Positions 38,766-48,036 of a stretch of DNA of 64,000 nucleotides are shown here, in pieces. Position 1 is the first letter of the stretch; each line of letters starts with the position of its first letter. This stretch comes from Rickettsiales bacterium (lineage in GTDB: Bacteria; Pseudomonadota; Alphaproteobacteria; G027485855), in the NCBI GenBank assembly GCA_027485855.1, contig JAIXQD010000001.1:331575-395574 (forward strand), in the 5' to 3' direction. The notes under the pieces were generated by a model. That model worked only from the letters and a program-made list of their open reading frames with translations, ran no database searches and had not been told where the DNA came from. The position numbers were made by a program, and so were the translations under genes.

Positions 38766-40130
38766 TTAAGCGCTTTTCTTGCTTTTAGCTTTGCTGGCTT
38801 TTGCGGGCTTTGTTTCAGCCTCGGGCTCGGCCATAAGCTCTTCAATTGTAACCTTTTTCTCGGATATTGTGGCCAAGGCCAGCACATAATCGACCACTTT
38901 ATCTTCAAATAACGGGGCGCGTAAACCCTCAAGTGCCTGACGGTTTTTGCTGTAATAATCGAACACGGCCTGCTCTTGCCCTGGGAAGCGGCGCGCCTCT
39001 TCGACAAGGGCTTTGGTGAGCTCATCTTGGCCGACGGTGATTTTTTGTTTTTGCCCCACATCGGCCAGCAACAGGCCAAGACGCACGCGGCGCTCGGCGA
39101 TATTGTGATAATCGGCGCGCAAATCGTCGTCGCTTTTGCTGGCTTCGTCGGCGGCAAGCTGCCCTGCTTGCTTGGCTTGCTGCACTTGCTGCCAAATGCC
39201 GGCAAACTCGGCCTCAACCATACCTTGCGGCACCACAAAATCATGCATATCGGCCAATTGATCCATCAGCTGACGCTTCAGTTTTTGGCGGCTAAGTGAT
39301 TTGTGGTTTTCATCGAGCTGTTCGGTGATGCGTTTTTTCAGCTCGGCTAAATCGGCCATGCCCAGCATGGTGGCCAAAGCATCATCGATGGGTTGAGCTT
39401 GCGGCTCACGCACTTCTTTAACATCGACCTTAAAGCTGGCAGGTTTGCCGGCAAGCTCGGTTGCATGATATTGCTCGGGGAAAGTCACTTTAACAGTGAC
39501 GCTATCGCCTGCTTTGGCGCCCACCAGCTGCTCTTCAAAACCATCGATAAAGCTTTTAGAACCCAGCTCTAATGAGCGGCCTTGCGCGCTCATGCCGTCA
39601 TGGGCTTTGCCTTCGCTTTCGCCAGCAAAATCGATAATCAGCACATCGCCCATTTTAGCCGCACGTTGCACGGCATCAGTTTTGCGCAATGTTTTAGCGA
39701 GATTTTGCAGTTGCTCGTCAATCTCACTGTCGGCCACGGGGGCAATCAGTTTTTCAAGCTGTAGCTTGCTAAAATCGGCAGCCACAATTTCAGGCAGAAT
39801 TTCAACCGCCAAGGTAAATTCAAGGTCTTGGCCTTCAATGTAATTGCCAATATCAACTTTGGGCTGCATGGCGGGGCGCAAATTACGCTCGGTGAGGGCT
39901 TTGCTGGCGCTGTCATTGACGGCGTCATTCACGGCTTCGCGCAGGGCATCGGCACCTAAACGCTGCTTGACCACGGCCGCCGGCACTTTACCCGGGCGAA
40001 AACCAGGCAGCTTCAAACTTTGTGACATTTCCAAAAGGCGATCGCTGACAGCTTTTTGCATGGTGCTTGCTGGCACAGTGATTTTAAATTCGCGTGCCAG
40101 ACCTTCATTTTTTAATTCGGTGATATTCAT
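38766..40130 (-). CDS. tig: Trigger factor (ribosome-associated chaperone and peptidyl-prolyl isomerase)
   Basis: The 454-aa chaperone binds nascent chains at the ribosome exit. The N-terminal ribosome-binding domain contains the signature PGFRPGKVPAAVVKQRLG (about 38-55, containing the GFRxGKxP motif). The FKBP-type PPIase domain spans about 150-245 (GDVLIIDFAGESEGKAHDG) and a helical C-terminal domain follows, ending in a Lys/Ala/Ser-rich tail (KPAKASKAKSKKSA). The start MNITELKNEGLAREF at 40130 matches the family; the upstream in-frame extension runs into tRNA-Leu and is spurious. Confidence 0.97.
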   Translation of the reverse strand: MNITELKNEGLAREFKITVPASTMQKAVSDRLLEMSQSLKLPGFRPGKVPAAVVKQRLGADALREAVNDAVNDSASKALTERNLRPAMQPKVDIGNYIEGQDLEFTLAVEILPEIVAADFSKLQLEKLIAPVADSEIDEQLQNLAKTLRKTDAVQRAAKMGDVLIIDFAGESEGKAHDGMSAQGRSLELGSKSFIDGFEEQLVGAKAGDSVTVKVTFPEQYHATELAGKPASFKVDVKEVREPQAQPIDDALATMLGMADLAELKKRITEQLDENHKSLSRQKLKRQLMDQLADMHDFVVPQGMVEAEFAGIWQQVQQAKQAGQLAADEASKSDDDLRADYHNIAERRVRLGLLLADVGQKQKITVGQDELTKALVEEARRFPGQEQAVFDYYSKNRQALEGLRAPLFEDKVVDYVLALATISEKKVTIEELMAEPEAETKPAKASKAKSKKSA

Positions 40131-40232
40131 TTTGCTCGCCCTAAGTTGAGATGAAACAGAATAGCGGGCAGATGTAGCTGATTTATGCCCACTTTGCCAA
40201 GAGATATATGTGATTATTGGGTATGAAAATGC

Positions 40233-40317
<85 letters not shown>

Positions 40318-40342
40318 CGACACGGCTTGCACCGCTGCGGCT

Positions 40343-40460
40343 GAATACAGATGCCGCCAGAGATTTTGTGCGATTGGCGAGAACCGGAGCGGAGTGTAGC
40401 TGCGCTACATGAGCACCGGAAGCGCAGAAAATCGCGCAAAAGCGCTCGGCAGATGCATTC
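40343..40460. repeat. 118-nt imperfect palindrome between tRNA-Leu and tRNA-His
   Basis: The two halves, read on opposite strands, match over almost their full length. The centre is TGTAGC-TGC-GCTACA (40395-40409); around it lie ACCGGAGCG (left) and GCACCGGAAGCG (right), then GATTTTGTGCGATT (left) against AATCGCGCAAAA (right), and the ends GAATACAGATGCCG and CGGCAGATGCATTC. It could form a long cruciform or RNA hairpin. It is non-coding. It resembles CCGGAGCG-containing palindromes that I recall near genes in other proteobacteria, but I cannot name the family. Confidence 0.8.
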
Positions 40461-40473
40461 CGCCAAATCCCTA

Positions 40474-40550
40474 TGGGGCGACCGACGGGACTTGAACCCG
40501 CGACAACTCGGACCACAACCGAGGGCTCTACCAGCTGAGCTACGGCCGCC
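40474..40550 (-). tRNA. tRNA-His (GTG)
   Basis: A cloverleaf with the histidine-specific extra G at position -1 (40550) opposite discriminator C. Acceptor GCGGCCG pairs with CGGTCGC, the anticodon stem CTCGG/CCGAG encloses TTGTGGT with GTG, and the T-arm has GGTTCAAGT. CCA is encoded. Confidence 0.98.
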
Positions 40551-40679
40551 ACATTAGGGACGCATAAAATAGACGATTGTTTTTAACAATGCAATATCTT
40601 GTGCAATGCCAAAAACCGCGCTAAGCCTAGCTTATTCAAGATAATTTCAACTCATACCCTCAAACAACGGATTTTCCCC

Positions 40680-42089
40680 ATGAGCAAACTCGAAAAATTC
40701 CAAACGCTCGTCAAAGAACATGATGTGAAGTTTGTTGACCTGCGCTTTACCGATATGCGCGGCAAGCTGCATCATACCACGCAACATATCGACACCATGG
40801 ACGAAGCCGCTTTTGAAGATGGCATTATGTTTGACGGCTCTTCCATTGCGGGCTGGAAGGCCATCAATGAATCCGACATGATTTTGCAGCCTGATGTCGA
40901 GACCGCGGTGATGGACCCCTTCACGGCCCAGCCCACCATTAATGTGTTGTGCGATGTGTATGAGCCGGCCACTGGCCAAGCCTATGCCCGCTGCCCGCGC
41001 AGCATCGCCAAAAAGGCCGAAAAACATATGCAAGCCTGCGGCATTGGTGACACCGCCTATTTTGGCCCGGAAGCTGAGTTTTTTGTGTTCGATGATGCGC
41101 GCTTTGAGCTGAAGCCCAACACCGCCAGCTATTTCTTAGAGAGCAATGAAAGCCCGCATATTAGCAACAAGATTTTGCCGCAAGGTAATTTGGGCCATCG
41201 TCCGGGTACTAAGGGCGGCTATTTTCCGGTGACACCTGTTGATAGCGGTCAGGATTTTCGCAGTGAGATGATCAGCGTATTGGCCGAAATGGGCGTGTCG
41301 GTTGAAAAGCACCACCATGAGGTGGCCAGCGCGCAGCATGAGCTGGGCATTAAGTTTGATACGCTCATCAAAACGGCCGACAATATGCAAACCTACAAAT
41401 ATGTGGTGCATAATGTGGCGCAAACTTATGGCAAAAGCGCAACCTTTATGCCTAAGCCCATTTTTGGCGATAATGGCAGCGGCATGCATGTGCATCAATC
41501 GATCTGGAAAGGGGGCAAGCCACTTTTTGCAGGTCACGGTTATGCCGATTTGTCCGAAACCGCGCTGTTTTACATTGGCGGCATTATCAAACACGCCAAA
41601 GCGCTTAACGCCCTCACCAACCCCACCACCAACAGCTATAAGCGCTTGGTGCCAGGTTATGAAGCGCCTGTGCTGCTGGCCTATTCGGCGCGCAACCGCT
41701 CGGCCTCTTGCCGCATTCCTTATGTGAATAACCCCAAAGGCAAGCGGGTTGAAGTGCGCTTCCCCGACCCTGCCGCCTGCCCTTATCTGGCTTATGCGGC
41801 CATGCTGATGGCTGGGCTTGATGGCATTCAAAATAAAATACATCCGGGCGATGCCATGGACAAAAACCTCTATGACTTGCCACCCGCCGAATTGGCCAAA
41901 GTGCCAACCGTGTGCGGCAGCCTGCGTGAGGCCCTCAACAGCCTTGCCAACGACCATGAGTTTTTGCTGAAGGGCGATGTGTTTAGCAAAGACTTTATCG
42001 AGGCATTTATCGAGCTCAAGATGGAAGAAACGCTGGCCTTCGAAATCAGCCCGCACCCGCTTGAGTTTAAAATGTATTACTCGGTATAG
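40680..42089 (+). CDS. glnA: Glutamine synthetase type I
   Basis: The 469-aa enzyme condenses ammonium and glutamate to glutamine. Signatures: [19 protein letters not shown] (about 49-67), the ATP-binding [10 protein letters not shown] (about 265-274), [18 protein letters not shown] near 315-332 and [11 protein letters not shown] near 340. Tyr398 in DKNLYDLPP is the adenylylation site, so GlnE-type control is expected. The start [16 protein letters not shown] fits the family; 27 codons of open frame upstream are not used. It is the only plus-strand housekeeping gene in this part, and no glnB precedes it, unlike the usual glnB-glnA order. A short palindrome ATTGTT-TTT-AACAAT lies at 40576-40590 in its leader. 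Confidence 0.97.
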   Translation: MSKLEKFQTLVKEHDVKFVDLRFTDMRGKLHHTTQHIDTMDEAAFEDGIMFDGSSIAGWKAINESDMILQPDVETAVMDPFTAQPTINVLCDVYEPATGQAYARCPRSIAKKAEKHMQACGIGDTAYFGPEAEFFVFDDARFELKPNTASYFLESNESPHISNKILPQGNLGHRPGTKGGYFPVTPVDSGQDFRSEMISVLAEMGVSVEKHHHEVASAQHELGIKFDTLIKTADNMQTYKYVVHNVAQTYGKSATFMPKPIFGDNGSGMHVHQSIWKGGKPLFAGHGYADLSETALFYIGGIIKHAKALNALTNPTTNSYKRLVPGYEAPVLLAYSARNRSASCRIPYVNNPKGKRVEVRFPDPAACPYLAYAAMLMAGLDGIQNKIHPGDAMDKNLYDLPPAELAKVPTVCGSLREALNSLANDHEFLLKGDVFSKDFIEAFIELKMEETLAFEISPHPLEFKMYYSV

Positions 42090-42141
42090 GTTTTATAACC
42101 TACCACTGGCAACTTAACACACGCCACCTAACATAGGCTAC

Positions 42142-42978
42142 CTACCACTGGCCGCCTTGATTGCCGGGGCCTGATGCTCTGGGCGCGGGGCGGGCGCTAA
42201 TGCGGGCGGTGAGGCTGCGGGTGCGCTCGGGGATACGCGTATGGGCTTCCGCCGCACGGGCCACATCGGTTTCAAGGGCCGAGGCTAAGCGGTTAGCCGT
42301 GGGCTCGGTCATGGCGGCAGCACCAGTATAGCGCTGCAATTCTGTTTGCTTAGTTACATAATTGGTTACGGGCACTGTCGTGCAACTTTGCCCTGATGGC
42401 ACACCCTTGCTATTATAGGTTGTGGTGCAACTACGCACCATCACTACATAGGGCACGCTCACCTCAATGGCTGTGCGATAGCTTTCGGTGCAGGGGCTGG
42501 CGGCTGGGTGGCACACGGTGCCATTGACCACATAGCGCACATGATCGTTATTGATGAGCGCGTTAAAGCCAAGCCCACTGAGTGGCGCGCCAAAAGCGGC
42601 CGAGCCGAGTGAGCCCAGCATCATGGCTTCACTGCGGGCATCGCTGGCCATTTCAAGCACGGCTTCCCTTTGTTGTGGGGTTGTTTGCGCCAGTGAGGCA
42701 TCGCCCGTTAGCTGATAATCATGGCCATTACCCATACGGGCTTTTTCGCGCATATAGGGGCTAAACTCGGCACTTAAACTTTCAAGCCGCATACCGGGTG
42801 CGATACTGCGCACCTGCTCAGCGAAGGCTTTTTGTGTCTCGCTACTTGCGGCCATTAAATCGCGGTTATGGTAAAGCGCCATGCCAATTGTGGCGGTTAA
42901 CAAAGCCACAGCGCCAATGGCAATTTTGCCCACCGACACATCGCCATATTGATCTTTATAGAGTGCGCCTAAATCCAT
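42142..42978 (-). CDS. Unknown membrane-anchored protein, 278 aa
   Basis: I do not recognise the family. One membrane helix near the N-terminus (VGKIAIGAVALLTATIGMALYH, about 16-37) would leave about 240 residues outside the cytoplasm. That part has a helical segment (about 45-125), then a cysteine-bearing region with CHPAASPC and CTTTYNSKGVPSGQSC (about 157-200) that could form two disulfides, and a Pro/Arg/Gly-rich disordered C-terminus ending GNQGGQW. It is convergent with glnA; a 12-bp direct repeat (CCTACCACTGGC) lies at 42099 and 42141 around its stop. Confidence 0.6.
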   Translation of the reverse strand: MDLGALYKDQYGDVSVGKIAIGAVALLTATIGMALYHNRDLMAASSETQKAFAEQVRSIAPGMRLESLSAEFSPYMREKARMGNGHDYQLTGDASLAQTTPQQREAVLEMASDARSEAMMLGSLGSAAFGAPLSGLGFNALINNDHVRYVVNGTVCHPAASPCTESYRTAIEVSVPYVVMVRSCTTTYNSKGVPSGQSCTTVPVTNYVTKQTELQRYTGAAAMTEPTANRLASALETDVARAAEAHTRIPERTRSLTARISARPAPRASGPGNQGGQW

Positions 42979-43056
42979 AGCAGCTGCCTTATGTATTTTT
43001 TATAAAGTAACAATGAAAAGATTATACACCCTGCCCTTGAAAGTAATTGGGCAAAA

Positions 43057-43623
43057 TCAAAGCTGCTGCTTTAAATGGTCGGCCTGTGCGGCAAGCTGGC
43101 TTGCTTCGGCTGAATTATCAATCTCATAAAATATATCGGCCAGCTGCCGATAGCTTGGCAAAAGCGTGGTTAACACCCCTGCCCGCTCGGTTAAATAATG
43201 GCTTGGGGTGTGGCGCTGTTCGGCCCGCGCCGCAATGCGCTGGGCCGCAAGGGGTATGGCTAAGGGCATATAACATAAAATAATTTTATAGCCCGCGGCC
43301 TTGGCCTGCTGCAAATAATTGATATGCGCATTATTGGCGCCGCCATGATCAAAAATAATATTGCGCAGTTGTTGCATGGATTGCTCTAGCAGGGCATAGC
43401 CAGCCTCACGCGCTACAGACTCAAACTGCGCAAAAGCGGCAACCGCATCTTTTGCCGCGAGCGCCTGATAATCTGGCATAGCCTGCATGATGCCATCAAA
43501 ACTAACAATCACCGGCTGGTAATGTTGCAGCCGCGCTTGCAGCAATTGCACAAAACTGCTTTTGCCCACACCGGGCAAGCCCAACATATGCACAAAAATA
43601 GGCGACAAATTTTTGCCGCTCAT
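43057..43623 (-). CDS. P-loop NTPase, kinase- or zeta-toxin-like
   Basis: The 188-aa protein has Walker A GLPGVGKSS at about 15-23, a following VIVSFDGIMQAMPDY that fits the substrate Asp of AAA_33/zeta-toxin and small-molecule kinases, IIFDHGGANNAHINYL (Walker B-like region, about 88-103), and a lid-like RIAARAEQRHTPSHYLTERAG (about 132-152). The substrate is unknown. Its ATG overlaps the lpdA stop by one base, making it the last gene of the pyruvate dehydrogenase operon. There is no antitoxin-like gene next to it, so a toxin role is unlikely. Confidence 0.7.
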   Translation of the reverse strand: MSGKNLSPIFVHMLGLPGVGKSSFVQLLQARLQHYQPVIVSFDGIMQAMPDYQALAAKDAVAAFAQFESVAREAGYALLEQSMQQLRNIIFDHGGANNAHINYLQQAKAAGYKIILCYMPLAIPLAAQRIAARAEQRHTPSHYLTERAGVLTTLLPSYRQLADIFYEIDNSAEASQLAAQADHLKQQL

Positions 43624-45017
43624 TAAATATGAATAACGCGGCCGTAAGCGGCCAACACACCCTCATGCATGGCCTCACTAATGGTGGGGTGCGGAAAGAC
43701 CGTGTGCATGAGCTCTTGCTCAGTCAGTTCGCCGGCCATGGCTATGGCAAAACCTTGCACCATTTCGGTGACTTCGGCACCAATCAGGTGCGCGCCTAAA
43801 AGCTCGCCGGTTTTGGCATTGAAAATGGTTTTGACCAAACCATCGGCCTCGCCTAAAGCAATGGCCTTACCATTGCCAATGAGTGGGAACTTGCCAATTT
43901 TAAGCTCAACGCCCAAAGCTTTGGCGGCGCGCTCGGTAAGGCCAATGCTGGCAATTTGCGGATGCGCATAAGTACAACCCGGAATATGCGCCGGATTAAG
44001 CGGGTGCACGCCCGCAACACCGGCAATTTTCTCAACGCTTAAAACCCCTTCATGACTGGCTTTATGCGCCAACCAGGGCGCGCCCGCCACATCGCCAATG
44101 GCGTAAATGCCGCTTTCGGCGGTTTGGCAATAGGCATCGGTTTTAATCTGATTTTTCTCAACTTGGACTTTGGTTTTTTCCAAACCCAGATTTTCGACAT
44201 TGCCAACAATGCCAACCGCCATAATAACTTTTTCAACGGTAATTTTTTCAGTTTTACCCGCCACGCTATATTCGGCCATAACCGAGCCTGACGCTTTAGT
44301 AATTTTTTGCAACTGCGCGCCAGTGACAATTTTTATGCCCTGTTTTTCGAAGGCCTTACGCGCCAGCGCCGATATATCATCGTCTTCTACGGGCAAAATG
44401 CGCTCTTGCACCTCAAGCACTGTTACCTCAGCGCCAAGGCTGCGATAAAAACTGGCAAACTCAATGCCAATGGCGCCACTGCCCACCACCAACAGGCTTT
44501 TAGGCATGGTTTTTGGCACCATGGCTTCTTTATAGGTCCAAACAGATTCACCATCTGGCTCAAAGCCGGGCAGCACACGCGCGCGCGCCCCTGTGGCAAT
44601 AATAATATTTTTGGCGGCCACTGTTTGCGTCGTGCCGGCTTTATCGGTCACATTAATTTTGCCAGCGCCCGCCAGCGTGCCATGGCCATCAAACACTACC
44701 ACGCCATTTTTTTTCATCAGGTGCTTAACCCCGCCGGATAATTGCCCGGCAACGCCCCTTGAGCGTGCGGTAATTTTGGCAATATCAAAACCCAGCTGCC
44801 CCGCACTGAGGCCAAAATTGGCGGCATGCTGCATATGATAATAAAGCTCGGAGCTGCGTAATAAAGCTTTAGTAGGAATACAGCCCCAATTGAGGCAGAT
44901 GCCGCCTAAATGCTCGCGCTCGATAAGGGCCACGCTTAAGCCAAGCTGCCGCCCCCGAATGGCCGCAACATAACCACCCGGACCACCGCCAATAATTATA
45001 ATGTCAAAGTTTTGCAT
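43623..45017 (-). CDS. lpdA: Dihydrolipoyl dehydrogenase (E3)
   Basis: The 464-aa flavoprotein reoxidises dihydrolipoamide of the pyruvate dehydrogenase complex with NAD. FAD-binding IIGGGPGGYVAAIRG (8-22), redox-active Cys41 and Cys46 in GGICLNWGCIPTKAL, the NAD site VVGSGAIGIEFASFYRSLGAEVTVLE (about 177-202), a second FAD contact YAIGDVAGAPWLAHKASHEG (about 310) and the C-terminal HTVFPHPTISE with the catalytic His-Glu are visible. It sits inside the pdh operon, so it is the E3 of that complex. Confidence 0.97.
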   Translation of the reverse strand: MQNFDIIIIGGGPGGYVAAIRGRQLGLSVALIEREHLGGICLNWGCIPTKALLRSSELYYHMQHAANFGLSAGQLGFDIAKITARSRGVAGQLSGGVKHLMKKNGVVVFDGHGTLAGAGKINVTDKAGTTQTVAAKNIIIATGARARVLPGFEPDGESVWTYKEAMVPKTMPKSLLVVGSGAIGIEFASFYRSLGAEVTVLEVQERILPVEDDDISALARKAFEKQGIKIVTGAQLQKITKASGSVMAEYSVAGKTEKITVEKVIMAVGIVGNVENLGLEKTKVQVEKNQIKTDAYCQTAESGIYAIGDVAGAPWLAHKASHEGVLSVEKIAGVAGVHPLNPAHIPGCTYAHPQIASIGLTERAAKALGVELKIGKFPLIGNGKAIALGEADGLVKTIFNAKTGELLGAHLIGAEVTEMVQGFAIAMAGELTEQELMHTVFPHPTISEAMHEGVLAAYGRVIHI

Positions 45018-45019
45018 TT

Positions 45020-45370
45020 TTATCCTGCCCTATATCGACGATAGTAATATTTACGCCAAAACGGATAGAGCAGAAACACAAAAACGCCTGCTAAAGCTGA
45101 CCATGTTTGACAAAGTACAAAATAAACCAACCAAAGAGCTTCTTTTGCCATGAAGTAACTCTGCGATAATCGAAAACATTCAACAGTAGGCTTCGACAAT
45201 TTGGCCTGTGCCTCAGCCATACGTTCGGCAATTTGGCCGTGCATAAATGTAAATAAAACCGCCAGTGCACCGACCCATTCACGCAGATGCGCCCCCGTAA
45301 GTAAAACTGTAGCAATCAGCACAACAGCAACAAAGCTTGCCTCTATCTGCCAAGTATAGCGTTGGAACAT
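45020..45370 (-). CDS. Unknown small membrane protein in the pdh operon
   Basis: The 116-aa protein has predicted helices at about 10-28 (FVAVVLIATVLLTGAHL), 31-46 (VGALAVLFTFMHGQIA) and 80-105 (ALWLVYFVLCQTWSALAGVFVFLLYPFW), and ends in a strongly basic KYYYRRYRAG. I do not recognise the family. The ATG at 45370 shares one base with the pdhC stop (TGATG), and the stop is 2 nt before lpdA, so it is cotranslated with the complex. A GTG one codon upstream is a possible alternative start. A membrane protein between E2 and E3 is unexpected. Confidence 0.65.
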   Translation of the reverse strand: MFQRYTWQIEASFVAVVLIATVLLTGAHLREWVGALAVLFTFMHGQIAERMAEAQAKLSKPTVECFRLSQSYFMAKEALWLVYFVLCQTWSALAGVFVFLLYPFWRKYYYRRYRAG

Positions 45371-46659
45371 CACAACACCATGCTTAAAGGTTCTTCGATG
45401 CAGGCTTTAAAGGCTTGCAAAAACTGTGCGCCCAAAGCGCCATCGACAGCGCGGTGATCCACCGAGAGCGTTACGCTCATTTGTGTGGCGATGGATATTT
45501 TATCGTCTATCACCACGGCGCGTTTTTCGCCCGCGCCCACGGCTAAAATACAGGCTTGGGGCGGGTTGATAATGGCGGCAAAGTCGCGCACGCCATACAT
45601 GCCAAGGTTAGAAATGCTAAAGCCACCACCTTGAAACTCTTCAGGGCGCAGCTTGCCGGCCCGCGCGCGTGTGGCCAAATCTTTCATGCTGGCGGCAATT
45701 TCAAGCGGGGTTTTAGTGTCGGCTTGCTTGATAATGGGCGTAATCAGGCCGTTATCGGTGGCCACCGCCACAGAAATATCAACATCGGTGAACAGTAAAA
45801 TGCCCTCATCGCTCCAAGCGCAATTGGCTGCTGGCACATCGCGCAAAGATTTTGCCACAGCTTTAATCACCCAATCATTCACGCTGGTTTTGCTATTGTG
45901 CAAACTGTTATAACGGCTGCGCATATCCAAAAGGCGGTCTATGCTGCAATCGATGGTGAGGTAGAAATGCGGCACGGTTTGTTTTGATTCACTCAAACGA
46001 CGCGCAATGACCTTACGAATATTATTATTGGGCAACAGCTGATATTTTTGCCCCAGCACATTGGCCTGAACTTTTGCATCAACGCCAGCGGGCAAGGCGG
46101 CTTTGCTTGTGGCAGTCGTAGCTTTAGTGCCGCCGGCTTTGCTTTTTGCTTGCTCGATATCGGCTTTAACAATGCGCCCATGCGGCCCAGTGCCAGTAAT
46201 TTGCGTTAAATCTAGGCCTTGTTGTGCGGCCAAGCGTTTTGCCAATGGGCTGGCAATGATACGCGTTGTTGCAGCAATAGTTTTGGGCGGCGCCACACTG
46301 GCGGCAGCAACGACAGGTGCAGCAGCAACAACAGGCGCAGCAGCAGTAGCCGGCGCGGCAGTCATAGACGAAGCAGTAGCCGGCGGGGCAGCCTTGCTTA
46401 AGTCAGCCGTGCTTTCGCCTTCAAGCAGCAAAACACCAATAGGCATATTGACCTTAACGCCCTCGGTGCCGGCTGGCACTAATATTTTGCCCAACACGCC
46501 CTCATCGGTGGCTTCAAACTCCATCGTGGCTTTGTCGGTTTCAATTTCGGCCATCACTTGACCGGCTTTAATGCTTTGCCCTTCAGCAACCAGCCATTTT
46601 GCCAATTTGCCTTCGCTCATAGTGGGCGATAAAGCCGGCATCAATAAATTGATTGGCAT
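45370..46659 (-). CDS. pdhC: Dihydrolipoamide acetyltransferase (E2) of pyruvate dehydrogenase
   Basis: The 429-aa E2 has one lipoyl domain with the lipoylated lysine in [11 protein letters not shown] (Lys43), an Ala/Pro-rich linker (about 88-130), the peripheral subunit-binding domain ([33 protein letters not shown], about 138-170) and the catalytic domain with the active-site [12 protein letters not shown] near residue 400. The alanine-rich linker consists of short repeats (AAAPVV). It lies 3 nt behind pdhB. Confidence 0.97.
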   Translation of the reverse strand: MPINLLMPALSPTMSEGKLAKWLVAEGQSIKAGQVMAEIETDKATMEFEATDEGVLGKILVPAGTEGVKVNMPIGVLLLEGESTADLSKAAPPATASSMTAAPATAAAPVVAAAPVVAAASVAPPKTIAATTRIIASPLAKRLAAQQGLDLTQITGTGPHGRIVKADIEQAKSKAGGTKATTATSKAALPAGVDAKVQANVLGQKYQLLPNNNIRKVIARRLSESKQTVPHFYLTIDCSIDRLLDMRSRYNSLHNSKTSVNDWVIKAVAKSLRDVPAANCAWSDEGILLFTDVDISVAVATDNGLITPIIKQADTKTPLEIAASMKDLATRARAGKLRPEEFQGGGFSISNLGMYGVRDFAAIINPPQACILAVGAGEKRAVVIDDKISIATQMSVTLSVDHRAVDGALGAQFLQAFKACIEEPLSMVL

Positions 46660-46662
46660 GGC

Positions 46663-48033
46663 TTAAGCCCCCTCAAAAGAATTCTTGGCCAACACTTTTT
46701 TACATGCGGCCACAATATTAGCCACTTGCGGCAGCGCCAATTTTTCAAGATTGGCAGCATAGGGCAAAGGCAAATCGGCGCCATGCACACGCACCAAGGG
46801 CGCGTCTAAATCGTCAAAGGCTTGCTCCATAATAAGTGCCGCAATTTCGGCGCCAATGCCGGCAAATGGCCAGCCCTCTTCGGCACTGACAATATGATTG
46901 GTTTTACGCACCGAGCGAATGATAGTTTCGGTATCCAGCGGGCGCAGGCTGCGCAGATTTATCACCTCGGCCTCGATGCCTTCGCGGGCCAGCTCTTCTG
47001 CGGCTTGCAGCGCCTTACCCACCATAATCGAAAAAGCCACAATAGTGACATGCCGCCCCTCGCGCATCACCGCAGCCTTACCCAGCGGAATGGTAAAATC
47101 GGTATCGTCCGGCACATCAAAAGATTGGCCATACAGTATTTCGTTTTCCAGGCACACCACAGGGTTGGAGTCGCGAATGGCTGATTTGAGCAAGCCTTTA
47201 GCATCGGCCGCGCTATAGGGCGCAATCACCCGCAAACCTGGCACATGTGCATACCAGCTGGCATAGCATTGCGAATGCTGCGCGCCCACGCGTGAGGCTG
47301 CGCCATTCGGCCCACGAAACACAATGGGGCAGCCCATCTGCCCGCCCGACATATATAATGTTTTAGCAGCTGAATTGACGATTTGGTCAATGGCCTGCAT
47401 GGCAAAATTCATGGTCATAAACTCAATCACTGGCCGCAAGCCACCAAAGGCAGCACCCACACCTAAGCCCGCAAAGCCCTGCTCGGTGATGGGCGTATCA
47501 ATGATGCGCTTCTCGCCAAATTCTTGCAGCAACCCTTGCGATACTTTATAGGCCCCTTGATATTGACCCACTTCCTCACCCATCAGGAAAACATTCTTAT
47601 CGCGGCGCATTTCTTCGGCCATGGCGTCGCGCAGGGCTTCACGCACTGTGAGGCGCACAAATTTGCTATAGGCTTTTTCTTCTGGTGCACTGGTTGTTGG
47701 TGGCGGTGCGGCGATATTGGCAACAATAGCCGGTGCGGGCTGAGCTTGCGCAGCGGCCTGCTGCACAATCGGCGGCGCTACATCGCTACTTTGCCCTTCA
47801 ATGCGCAGCACAGCAATTGGTGCATTGACGGCTACATTTTCAGTGCCGGCGGGGACAATGATTTTTTCCAGCACGCCCTCATCGGCGGCCTCAAACTCCA
47901 TCGTGGCTTTATCGGTTTCAATCTCGGCCATAATTTGACCGGCTTTAATTGTTTGCCCTTCGGCCACCAGCCATTTGGCTAATTTACCTTCGGTCATGGT
48001 GGGCGAAAGCGCGGGCATTAAAATTTGTGCCAT
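46663..48033 (-). CDS. pdhB: Pyruvate dehydrogenase E1 beta subunit with N-terminal lipoyl domain
   Basis: The 456-aa protein begins with a lipoyl domain (Lys43 in [11 protein letters not shown]), then an Ala/Pro linker, then the E1-beta transketolase-like domain ([68 protein letters not shown]). E1-beta with a lipoyl domain is characteristic of alphaproteobacterial PDH. It lies 3 nt behind pdhA. Confidence 0.97.
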   Translation of the reverse strand: MAQILMPALSPTMTEGKLAKWLVAEGQTIKAGQIMAEIETDKATMEFEAADEGVLEKIIVPAGTENVAVNAPIAVLRIEGQSSDVAPPIVQQAAAQAQPAPAIVANIAAPPPTTSAPEEKAYSKFVRLTVREALRDAMAEEMRRDKNVFLMGEEVGQYQGAYKVSQGLLQEFGEKRIIDTPITEQGFAGLGVGAAFGGLRPVIEFMTMNFAMQAIDQIVNSAAKTLYMSGGQMGCPIVFRGPNGAASRVGAQHSQCYASWYAHVPGLRVIAPYSAADAKGLLKSAIRDSNPVVCLENEILYGQSFDVPDDTDFTIPLGKAAVMREGRHVTIVAFSIMVGKALQAAEELAREGIEAEVINLRSLRPLDTETIIRSVRKTNHIVSAEEGWPFAGIGAEIAALIMEQAFDDLDAPLVRVHGADLPLPYAANLEKLALPQVANIVAACKKVLAKNSFEGA

Positions 48034-48036
48034 GAT

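Noticed and set aside
41136..42056. Long minus-strand ORF (306 codons) opposite glnA
   Set aside because: It lies fully inside the glutamine synthetase gene in another frame, its translation is His/Arg/Gly-rich without any domain, and glnA is certain.
43057..43623. Toxin-antitoxin module based on the zeta-toxin-like P-loop protein
   Set aside because: No small antitoxin gene is adjacent and the gene is coupled to lpdA.
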